Shown here piece by piece: positions 1-4,540 of a DNA stretch of 6,573 nt. Under the pieces are notes generated by a model that saw only the letters and a program-made list of their open reading frames with translations, did not search any database and was not told the origin of the DNA. The DNA comes from Thauera sp. (lineage in GTDB: Bacteria; Pseudomonadota; Gammaproteobacteria; Burkholderiales; Rhodocyclaceae). The position numbers and the translations under genes are program-made. The stretch spans positions 8,342 through 14,914 of the forward strand of contig DMCZ01000021.1 in NCBI GenBank assembly GCA_003446655.1, written 5' to 3'. Positions within the stretch are counted from its first letter, which is position 1. Each line of letters begins with the position of its first letter.

Positions 1-98
1 TGTTTGTCGTGTTTGTCGTGGGGTGTCCGGCTCATTGGTGATAAATATCTAATAAGAAAGAAAAAAGTCTAAATTGGTTTCTGGCGGCAAACGCGGAA
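1..98. other. AT-rich stretch with a 9-bp tandem repeat at the window edge
   Basis: This stretch lies downstream of the DUF3987 gene. Positions 1-18 are two exact copies of TGTTTGTCG (CACGACAAA on the minus strand), cut by the window edge, so more copies may lie outside. Positions 41-76 are clearly AT-rich in an otherwise GC-rich window. On the minus strand a T-rich run follows the stop codon of the DUF3987 gene and could help end transcription, but I see no good hairpin. A minus-strand ATG at 33-35 opens a frame (MSRTPHDKHDK...) that runs off the edge. It has no clear Shine-Dalgarno sequence, so I do not call it. A replication origin with iterons, a promoter for the next gene, or a terminator are all possible. 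Confidence 0.4.
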
Positions 99-1673
99 TC
101 ACGACAGAAGCTTCGGATTCACGAGGCACATCTCGGATGCCGGCGCCCCCTTGTTGCGCTTGGTGTAGTGCCGAAGCGCGTCCTGCTGCTGCAGGCGGTC
201 AAGCGCCTTTGTCATCCGCTCCTGTGTGCGGAATCGCCCGCTCAGTGACTTCTGGCAGTCGCGCCGGCTGAACTCCGTCAGACCGTTGGCCTGCACCCAC
301 TTCACGATTGCACTGGCGTCGGCGTCGACGCCATCGGTGCCCAGCAGACCGAATGCCGCCTGTGCGTGCGGGATCAGCAGACGCCCCAGCGCGACAGCAC
401 GCTCGGTGGCTACTGCGCTCACCGCTTCAGCGTGGCGCCCCACTTCGGCCAGTTCCAGCAAGGCAGCGACGCGCGCCACCGCGCCGGGCAGCTTGCTGGT
501 CCAATCTGAGATAGCCTCGAAGCGCCCACCCTCGCCCTGGTGGTCTTCGATCTCTTGCGCGAAGTCCGCCCACAACTCGACCGCCGGCTCGGTCATCGGC
601 AGCGCGCGCGGCTTGCCAGGCACGGCGGGCACATCCTCCAGCAGCCGGAAGAGTGCGACCTCGTAGTCGTCCCGCACATGGTTGGGGATCGCCACCCGCC
701 GACGCACGTCGCGCTTTCCGACGTTGCTCGCCGGCATGGCAAACAGGAAGCGTGCGAGCAAACCAGAGTCCCGGAATCGGCGGGATGCGGCCACTTCTGA
801 CAGCACGCCGGGTTGCAGCGCCAGGCCGAAGGACAGCGCCGGCTTATCGACGTGCGCCTCGCGCCCCGCGCGATCAACGCGCATGGCTGTACCGGCGTGG
901 CCCTTGAGGAATGCGTCGAGGTTGGCATTCCCGCCGCTGTAGATGCCGGCCATGATCTGGAAGATGCCGGCCTCGTCGGACAGCAGCGCCATGCGCTCCC
1001 CGTACTCGGCAAGCATGGCCTGCAGCCGCTCGGCGGTCACATCCTCGGTGAAGAGCCGGGGGGCGCGCAGCTCGGCCGGCATGGTGTCGCGCTCGTGCTG
1101 GATCTCGGCACGGATGCGCTCGCGCTCGTGGTCGTCCTTGGCCTTGGCGGCGTCGGCGAGCAGTCGCTCGATGCGCTTCTCGGCCACCTTGCGCGCGGAC
1201 GCCACCCGCCCGCGCTCGGCACGGCCGCGGTCATACTCCAGCTTCTCCCATCGCAGCAGCGGGGCGGTCATGGCTGAGAACACAGCCGACTTGCGCGCGC
1301 CGCTGGGCAGTGCGGTGAGGGTCCATAGCGCAAGGGGTTCGGTGTAGTCGTCGGCGAAGGGGGCCACCTCGAAGCGACGTTGTAGTACGGCAGCCAGGAC
1401 CGACAGCCCCACCATGACGGCCAGCGCGGGCGGGGTCTGGGTCGAGTCCGCCACTGCGCCAGCCATCGCCCCCAGCCAGCCGGGCAGGATGCTGGCGGGG
1501 ATCTCGGGCGCCTTGACCATGCCGGGCAGGTGCGGGTCTGGCCACTCCGACAGGGGCGGCTTCGCTGCTGTGCTTGTAGCTGCGACGTCGGCGAGCGCCT
1601 TGTCGATGGTCGCCTTGACGGCGTTGTGCCCGGCGATCTGCGCCAGGTCGTTGAAGTCGGTCGCCTTAGACAT
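99..1673 (-). CDS. DUF3987-family (YfjI-like) helicase/ATPase-like protein
   Basis: This 524-aa protein probably acts as the ATPase or helicase partner of the primase-like gene just upstream, in replication of the element. Family members are common in prophages and islands, but their reaction is poorly characterised. The N-terminal region carries PPALAVMVGLSVLAAVLQRR, typical of the family. A P-loop-like motif, LPSGARKS, lies at about residues 122-129. It lacks the classical GK pair, having ARKS instead. A charged coiled coil spans about 147-197, a Walker B-like ALLSDEAG about 229-236, and LLARFLF about 305-311. The last 75 or so residues look like a winged helix. I chose the ATG at 1673 because GAGGGG precedes it and it overlaps the upstream stop codon by 8 bases (ATGTCTAA), suggesting coupled translation. 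A GTG 13 codons earlier lies inside the upstream gene and is less likely. It is the last gene of the operon seen here. Confidence 0.85.
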   Translation of the reverse strand: MSKATDFNDLAQIAGHNAVKATIDKALADVAATSTAAKPPLSEWPDPHLPGMVKAPEIPASILPGWLGAMAGAVADSTQTPPALAVMVGLSVLAAVLQRRFEVAPFADDYTEPLALWTLTALPSGARKSAVFSAMTAPLLRWEKLEYDRGRAERGRVASARKVAEKRIERLLADAAKAKDDHERERIRAEIQHERDTMPAELRAPRLFTEDVTAERLQAMLAEYGERMALLSDEAGIFQIMAGIYSGGNANLDAFLKGHAGTAMRVDRAGREAHVDKPALSFGLALQPGVLSEVAASRRFRDSGLLARFLFAMPASNVGKRDVRRRVAIPNHVRDDYEVALFRLLEDVPAVPGKPRALPMTEPAVELWADFAQEIEDHQGEGGRFEAISDWTSKLPGAVARVAALLELAEVGRHAEAVSAVATERAVALGRLLIPHAQAAFGLLGTDGVDADASAIVKWVQANGLTEFSRRDCQKSLSGRFRTQERMTKALDRLQQQDALRHYTKRNKGAPASEMCLVNPKLLS

Positions 1674-2490
1674 GGGCCACCCCCTCGAAGCTCGGGAAGG
1701 CCACCCGCGCACCGATAGCCTTGGCGGCTTGGTGCGCGGCGGTCAGGCCGGGATTACCGGGCGTGCCGACGTCGTTGTCGGCGGCGATGACGAAGCGTAG
1801 TTGAGGAAATTTTGCGCGTAGCTCGCGCGCCACCGCCACGAGGTTGCCGCAGTTGAAGCACACCGCCACCGCCCGCCCGGTGGCCTGGTGCAACGTGGCG
1901 GCGGTGGCGTAGCCTTCGGCCAGCAGCAGCGCGTCGTCGGGGCGCCCGATGGCGTAGTAGCAGCCGGCGATGCGCCCACCCGTCAAGAATCGTTTCGTGC
2001 CATCCGGGCCGATGAACTGCAGCGTGTGCAGGCGTCCGTCTACATCTCGAGCAGGCACCATGAGCTGATCGCGCAGCGCACGCAGTCCGTAAGCATGTAC
2101 GCCCTTGGCACGCAGATACGGGTGATCGTCGGTTGCCGGCTTGGCGCCATTCCACAGCTTCAGCGCGCGTGCTGCGGCTTCGGCCCTCACCCGCGCCTCT
2201 TCGCTCGCGCGGGCCTGCTGCGCCGCCTGCAGCTTGCGCTGCAGTTCAGCACGCTCGGCGGGGGTGGCGACCTCGTTGGTCGTCGCACGCCAGGTGTGCT
2301 GCTCGCCGGTCTTCCACGAGCCGAAGGCGCCGGCCGGGATCGGGTGGCGATGCAGGATTGCCCACCCGTTACGACTCCCCGCTTTGTCGCCCTCCACCCG
2401 GAAGCGCACAATGCGCCCCTCGGGCAGCTCGATGGTCTTGACCGGCGCCAGGCCAGCGGCGGCGATGGCGTTCAGGAACTCATTGTCCAC
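1666..2490 (-). CDS. Toprim-domain DNA primase-like protein (P4 alpha/TraC-like)
   Basis: This 274-aa protein probably makes primers for replication of the element. The Toprim signature is clear: the glutamate motif LLLAEGYATAATL at about residues 188-200 and the acidic motif VIAADND at about 234-240. EGYATA is the motif known from the phage P4 alpha primase. Upstream lie a domain with GWAILHRHPIPAGAFGSWKTG (about 42-62), typical of phage and plasmid primases, an alanine- and arginine-rich helix (about 75-110), and HPYLRAKGV (about 123-131). I chose the GTG at 2490: GAGGTGG stands just upstream and the start overlaps the previous stop codon by 11 bases. The longer frame to 2577 has a low-complexity arginine-rich start that is a shadow of the preceding gene. 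P4 alpha joins primase and helicase in one chain; here they seem split between this gene and the DUF3987 gene. The Toprim call is secure, the exact biochemical role inferred. Confidence 0.88.
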   Translation of the reverse strand: MDNEFLNAIAAAGLAPVKTIELPEGRIVRFRVEGDKAGSRNGWAILHRHPIPAGAFGSWKTGEQHTWRATTNEVATPAERAELQRKLQAAQQARASEEARVRAEAAARALKLWNGAKPATDDHPYLRAKGVHAYGLRALRDQLMVPARDVDGRLHTLQFIGPDGTKRFLTGGRIAGCYYAIGRPDDALLLAEGYATAATLHQATGRAVAVCFNCGNLVAVARELRAKFPQLRFVIAADNDVGTPGNPGLTAAHQAAKAIGARVAFPSFEGVAHV

Positions 2491-2815
2491 GGGCCACCTC
2501 CAGCGCGGCGCCAGGCCACTGCAGCAGCATCTCGTCGGCGGTCGCGCCCTGCGCGCAGAAGACGGTGAACGGCGCACGGCCGGGCAGGCTCACACGCCAC
2601 ATGCGATGCGCACGCGACGTGCCGGCGAGGGCCTGCAGCGCCTCGTCGGCGCCGGGCACGCCCTGCCGGCTGTACATCCTGAGCTGGCGCATGATCTCGC
2701 GCCGCTGCGCCCGGCTGCCGTGCTGCATCGTCCATGCGAAGTCGATCAGCGTGGGATTGTGTGGGTTGGGGTCGCGCCCCAGACCGGCGCCCTTGGGATA
2801 GTCATGGTGGCTCAT
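2480..2815 (-). CDS. Hypothetical operon protein, 111 aa
   Basis: I do not recognise this family. The protein is soluble, with no signal peptide or membrane segment. It begins MSHHDYPKGAGLGRDPNPHN, has a basic helical stretch rich in arginine (about residues 34-47, RAQRREIMRQLRMY) and ends with a compact region around RMWRVSLPGRAPFTVFCAQG (about 71-90). Its start ATG overlaps the stop codon of the upstream gene as ATGA, and its own stop lies inside the primase-like gene, so translation of all three is probably coupled. Position just before the primase gene suggests an accessory role in replication, or simply carriage in the operon. Coding potential is well supported by the overlaps at both ends. 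Confidence 0.75.
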   Translation of the reverse strand: MSHHDYPKGAGLGRDPNPHNPTLIDFAWTMQHGSRAQRREIMRQLRMYSRQGVPGADEALQALAGTSRAHRMWRVSLPGRAPFTVFCAQGATADEMLLQWPGAALEVARGQ

Positions 2816-3072
2816 GCGTCACCCCGCTCCATCTCGTGAAGCACAGCCGAGCGGACGCACTCGATCAGCAGCGCGAGACCACGATGCTGGTCCACGTTCA
2901 TCGCATCGGGCCCGCCGCTTTGCATCGCCATTGCACCCTGCCAGTCGGCAAGATCCTCGTGCACACGCGAGATGAAAGAGAGGCAGCACTCGACCTGATA
3001 CAGGGTGTCGCCGGTGGTGTCGCCGATGATCGGGTTACGCAGACCGTGGCCTGCATTGGGTGTCATGCTCAT
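2812..3072 (-). CDS. Small hypothetical protein, 86 aa, related to the 77-aa protein encoded two genes upstream
   Basis: This is a small soluble protein of unknown function. I chose the ATG at 3072 because GGAGGG stands 7 bases upstream. The frame is open further upstream, to 3192, but that part overlaps the 31-aa gene and reads as a shadow. A central stretch, DTLYQVECCLSFISRVHED at about residues 22-40, lines up with DTLFMASCAVKFLARTAED in the 77-aa protein at 3167-3400. Eight of 19 positions are identical and several others conservative. Both proteins also share a later region with a glycine, a cysteine and a predicted amphipathic helix. The two are probably old duplicates. The stop overlaps the next start as ATGA. 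Confidence 0.72.
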   Translation of the reverse strand: MSMTPNAGHGLRNPIIGDTTGDTLYQVECCLSFISRVHEDLADWQGAMAMQSGGPDAMNVDQHRGLALLIECVRSAVLHEMERGDA

Positions 3073-3074
3073 GG

Positions 3075-3170
3075 TCACGCCCTCCAGCCGAAGGTCATAC
3101 GGTAGGCCAGCGCCGGGCCGGCGATGCGGCGCAGGGCGCGATAAAAAGCGAAGCGGGTGATCGTGCTCAT
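3075..3170 (-). CDS. Very small protein, 31 aa, between two operon genes
   Basis: A 31-codon frame encodes a basic peptide beginning MSTITRFAFYRALRRIAG and ending TFGWRA. It fits the operon exactly: its ATG overlaps the stop codon of the 77-aa gene as ATGA, AAGGGGG stands upstream, and its stop leaves only 2 bases before the next ATG. Without it there would be a 94-base gap in an otherwise overlapping operon. The peptide is rich in arginine and aromatic residues and could form an amphipathic helix, perhaps binding nucleic acid or membrane; that is a guess. I do not recognise the family. It could also serve only to carry ribosomes on to the next gene. Confidence 0.6.
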   Translation of the reverse strand: MSTITRFAFYRALRRIAGPALAYRMTFGWRA

Positions 3171-3400
3171 TTTTTGCCCCCTTCCGCTTCACATTGGCCT
3201 TGCGCGTAGTCGAGTGCGGCGGCGATGCAATTCAGCATGAATTGCTCTCCCGCGCTCTCGCTCGGCGTAAGCGGGGCGGTGCCCTCGTGAGTGCGATCCT
3301 CGGCGGTACGGGCGAGGAACTTGACCGCGCAGGACGCCATGAAAAGCGTATCGACGCAGCGGTCGCAGATCATCGGGTTCAGATCGGTCGGGGCGTTCAT
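3167..3400 (-). CDS. Small hypothetical protein, 77 aa
   Basis: This is a small acidic soluble protein of unknown function. It has a CxxC pair (ICDRC, about residues 11-15) followed by DTLFMASCAVKFLARTAED (about 17-35), which resembles a stretch of the 86-aa protein at 2812-3072. It ends in a predicted helix, FMLNCIAAALDYAQGQ, and a polar tail. With only three or four cysteines, zinc binding is possible but not shown. AAGGGGG precedes the ATG at 3400, and that ATG overlaps the upstream stop codon as ATGA. The stop likewise overlaps the start of the 31-aa gene. The tight packing at both ends makes this a real gene of the replication operon. Confidence 0.75.
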   Translation of the reverse strand: MNAPTDLNPMICDRCVDTLFMASCAVKFLARTAEDRTHEGTAPLTPSESAGEQFMLNCIAAALDYAQGQCEAEGGKK

Positions 3401-3906
3401 GCTGCACCCCCTTCGACTTTCGCCACGGCAGCACGGACGAGCTTCATCGTGCGCGGACGGACGAGGCCGAGTCCCATGCTGTTGTCGGCGATGATCGCCT
3501 TCAGCGCCTGGTGCAGGTCAGGTGCAGCCACGAGCAGCGCCTCGTTCCCAAGGTGCCGTTGACCGGTGCGGTCGTGGCATACCTGAGCTACATAGTGGTG
3601 GTCGGGAGCGCGCGACGTGATGAACCCACCGTCGAAAACGAAGTAGGGGCCGGGTGTGTAGCTGGTGGGGTGGTTGGTGCGCGTGCCGCGCCTCTCGTCG
3701 AGTTCGGCGAGAGCTTCGTCGGCGTAGGACTTGACGCCCTCCAGCAAAACGCGGATCTCTTCGGCGCGGTCGGCCTGGTCGAAGTCGGCGTAATGGCTGA
3801 GGCCAGCGGCGCAGGCGTCGATAGCCTTGAGCGCGGCGAGCAGTTCGGGGGTGAGGGTGGGCGTAGTCGGCGCGAGTGCGCGCGTGCCCGATGCGGTATT
3901 ACGCAT
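3397..3906 (-). CDS. First gene of the operon: hypothetical phage-type protein, 169 aa
   Basis: The protein starts MRNTASGTRALAPTTPTLTP. It has an acidic helical first half (about residues 20-70, LLAALKAIDACAAGLSHYAD onward) and a C-terminal part with TPGPYFVFDGGF and then GNEALLVAAPDLHQALKAI (about 119-137). The pattern TPGP...NA.L.AAAP.L..AL is frequent in small phage and island proteins of unknown function. I chose the ATG at 3906 because AAGGAG stands 8 bases upstream. The frame stays open to 4218 and beyond, but that extension crosses the promoter, terminator and antisense RNA described below and is unlikely to be translated. The Shine-Dalgarno sequence lies inside the second target of the antisense RNA, so this gene is the likely point of translational control for the operon. 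The stop overlaps the next start as ATGA. Confidence 0.78.
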   Translation of the reverse strand: MRNTASGTRALAPTTPTLTPELLAALKAIDACAAGLSHYADFDQADRAEEIRVLLEGVKSYADEALAELDERRGTRTNHPTSYTPGPYFVFDGGFITSRAPDHHYVAQVCHDRTGQRHLGNEALLVAAPDLHQALKAIIADNSMGLGLVRPRTMKLVRAAVAKVEGGAA

Positions 3907-3914
3907 GGCTGATG

Positions 3915-3960
3915 CTCCTTCGTTTGCGGGTTGAATCCCGCTCCCCGACGCCAATCGGGG
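3915..3960 (-). promoter_or_regulatory. Second antisense target, covering the Shine-Dalgarno sequence of the 169-aa gene
   Basis: Read on the minus strand, this region starts with a hairpin of stem CCCCGA/TCGGGG and loop TTGGCG (3960-3943). A second hairpin follows, stem GCGGG/CCCGC (3941-3926), and then AACGAAGGAG (3924-3915), which contains the Shine-Dalgarno sequence of the 169-aa gene. GATTGGCGT (9 bases) and AACGAAGG (8 bases) are complementary to the two recognition segments of the antisense RNA just upstream. In phage P1 the a2/b2 target of C4 RNA lies in the same place, around the ribosome binding site of icd. Pairing should block translation of the first operon gene and may also promote termination. 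Confidence 0.7.
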
Positions 3961-3961
3961 G

Positions 3962-4037
3962 TGGCGGGCGCGTGCGGGATTGGCGTACCGGAACGAAGGC
4001 ACCGGCGAGCCTTGCGGCTCTCCCACACGGCCCGCCA
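3962..4037 (-). ncRNA. C4-type antisense RNA (P1/P7 C4, P4 CI-like immunity RNA)
   Basis: This 76-nt element folds, on the minus strand, into the architecture of phage C4 antisense RNAs. The closing stem pairs TGGCGGGC (4037-4030) with GCCCGCCA (3969-3962). It continues with CGTGTGGG (4029-4022) against CCCGCACG (3978-3971), with one G-U pair and one bulged C. Inside is a GNRA hairpin, GAGCC-GCAA-GGCTC (4020-4007), then a hairpin with CCGG arms (4005-3988) whose loop displays GCCTTCGTT, then single-stranded ACGCCAAT. GCCTTCGTT and ACGCCAATCCCG are exact complements of two segments in the upstream target and nearly so in the downstream one. P1 C4 RNA (about 77 nt) and P4 CI RNA (about 69 nt) have this size, fold and target arrangement and repress lytic or replication genes. 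The mature ends are inferred from the stem. The region also reads as an 'ash family' protein, which I judge spurious. Confidence 0.82.
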
Positions 4038-4065
4038 TAGACGGAGCAGCACATGCGGTGGACGT

Positions 4066-4088
4066 AAAAAATCCGCCAGGGTGGCGGA
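4066..4088 (-). terminator. Leader attenuator terminator
   Basis: On the minus strand, arms TCCGCCA (4088-4082) and TGGCGGA (4078-4072) form a perfect 7-bp hairpin with a CCC loop, followed at once by six T residues (4071-4066). This is a textbook intrinsic terminator lying between the leader promoter and the antisense RNA. Its left arm is also the right arm of the palindrome at 4083-4098, so the two structures exclude each other. Confidence 0.78.
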
Positions 4089-4098
4089 CATGTCCGCC
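4083..4098 (-). promoter_or_regulatory. 16-bp perfect palindrome, candidate antiterminator
   Basis: GGCGGACATGTCCGCC is a perfect palindrome. As RNA it can form a GGCGG/CCGCC stem that uses the bases needed for the left arm of the terminator at 4066-4088. Its own left arm overlaps by 3 bases the end of the first antisense target (AACGAAGGC, 4104-4096). Binding of the antisense RNA would therefore weaken this stem and free the terminator to form. A DNA operator for a dimeric repressor is the main alternative. Confidence 0.6.
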
Positions 4099-4123
4099 TT
4101 CGTTATTCGGGACGCCAATCCCG
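4096..4123 (-). promoter_or_regulatory. First antisense target in the leader
   Basis: On the minus strand this target contains CGGGATTGGCGT (4123-4112) and AACGAAGGC (4104-4096), exact complements of the two recognition segments of the antisense RNA (12 and 9 bases) in matching order and spacing. The first part forms a small hairpin, CGGGA/TCCCG, with loop TTGGCG. The second target has the same loop. It corresponds to seqA of P4 or a1/b1 of P1. Confidence 0.75.
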
Positions 4124-4124
4124 T

Positions 4125-4143
4125 TGCCTGTTGTTTGCAGGCA
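4125..4143 (-). repeat. Inverted repeat at the predicted 5' end of the leader RNA
   Basis: TGCCTG and CAGGCA (6-bp arms, 7-base loop) flank the predicted transcription start. As RNA this would be a 5' hairpin that could protect the leader from decay. As DNA it could be an operator next to the promoter. Confidence 0.45.
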
Positions 4144-4149
4144 GGACGG

Positions 4150-4179
4150 ACTATGCCGGGCGCGGGTCGACGGTGTCAA
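4150..4179 (-). promoter_or_regulatory. Sigma-70-type promoter of the antisense RNA and replication operon
   Basis: On the minus strand a perfect TTGACA (4179-4174) is followed after 18 bases by CATAGT (4155-4150), a 4-of-6 match to TATAAT. The predicted start is near 4143, just ahead of the leader hairpin and the first target. The order promoter, target, terminator, antisense RNA, second target, operon makes functional sense. The promoter also lies inside the reading frame that extends upstream of the 169-aa gene, arguing against that extension being coding. Confidence 0.65.
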
Positions 4180-4214
4180 GCACGAGATGAGGGCGGCCAA
4201 GGCAGCGCAGGCGA

Positions 4215-4445
4215 TCATGCGGACCCCTCCAGCGCGGCGAGGTGCGCGCGGATGCCGCCGACCTTCCACCTGGTGCAGGCCGGGCCGGTCTTGATGGGGG
4301 CGGGCAGCTTGCCCAGGCGTGCGTCACGCCAGATCGAAGAGGGGGACCGCCCCAGCACGGCTGAGACGGTTTTGACGTCGACGAGCGCGCTGTCGGGCAG
4401 GCTGTCGAAGTTCGCCAGGGCGGCGGGGATGGCTTGAGGGTGCAT
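4215..4445 (-). CDS. AlpA-family helix-turn-helix regulator
   Basis: This 76-aa DNA-binding protein belongs to the AlpA/P4 Vis group, regulators and excision factors of P4-like elements. The helix-turn-helix core is DVKTVSAVLGRSPSSIWRD (about residues 23-41), followed by GKLPAPIKTGPACTRWKVGG (about 44-63), which matches the family's basic wing with its conserved tryptophan, and a final helix IRAHLAALEG. I chose the ATG at 4445 because GGAG stands 6 bases upstream; a GTG at 4457 is also in frame. It lies between the integrase and the immunity leader, where it could help excision and control the leader promoter 36 bases downstream of its stop. I see no convincing promoter of its own, so it may be read from the integrase side. 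Confidence 0.83.
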   Translation of the reverse strand: MHPQAIPAALANFDSLPDSALVDVKTVSAVLGRSPSSIWRDARLGKLPAPIKTGPACTRWKVGGIRAHLAALEGSA

Positions 4446-4503
4446 TGCTCGCTCCACGATGCGCCGGGGTGGCGCTTCATGAGGCGGGATGCTCCGGGGT
4501 TCG

Positions 4504-4540
4504 CTGTTGCACGATTACCCGGTCGTGCAACAGTTTTTTT
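4504..4540 (+). terminator. Strong intrinsic terminator hairpin, oriented for plus-strand transcripts
   Basis: CTGTTGCACGA (4504-4514) and TCGTGCAACAG (4523-4533) form a perfect 11-bp stem with an 8-base loop, followed by seven T residues on the plus strand (4534-4540). On the minus strand the hairpin follows the integrase stop codon, but the bases after it are GCGAACC, so it lacks a U-tract in the direction of the integrase transcript. It would stop antisense transcription entering the integrase gene, or act as a protein-binding inverted repeat, or protect the integrase mRNA 3' end. Confidence 0.75.

Noticed and set aside
1..18. CRISPR-like repeat at the left edge
   Set aside because: Two 9-bp copies in direct contact, without spacers, are a simple tandem repeat.
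226..1347. Plus-strand frames opposite the DUF3987 gene
   Set aside because: The minus frame carries the family motifs. The plus frames are serine-, arginine- and alanine-rich shadows.
2491..2577. N-terminal extension of the Toprim protein to 2577
   Set aside because: The extra 29 residues are arginine- and cysteine-rich, lie wholly inside the 111-aa gene, and the GTG at 2490 has a good Shine-Dalgarno sequence.
1888..2839. Long plus-strand open frames opposite the primase-like and 111-aa genes
   Set aside because: They are antisense to genes with clear motifs, have low-complexity Arg/Ala/Pro-rich translations and lack recognisable domains. Open antisense frames are expected in GC-rich DNA.
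3073..3192. N-terminal extension of the 86-aa protein to 3192
   Set aside because: It overlaps the 31-aa gene, whose start and stop fit the operon better, and GGAGGG precedes the ATG at 3072.
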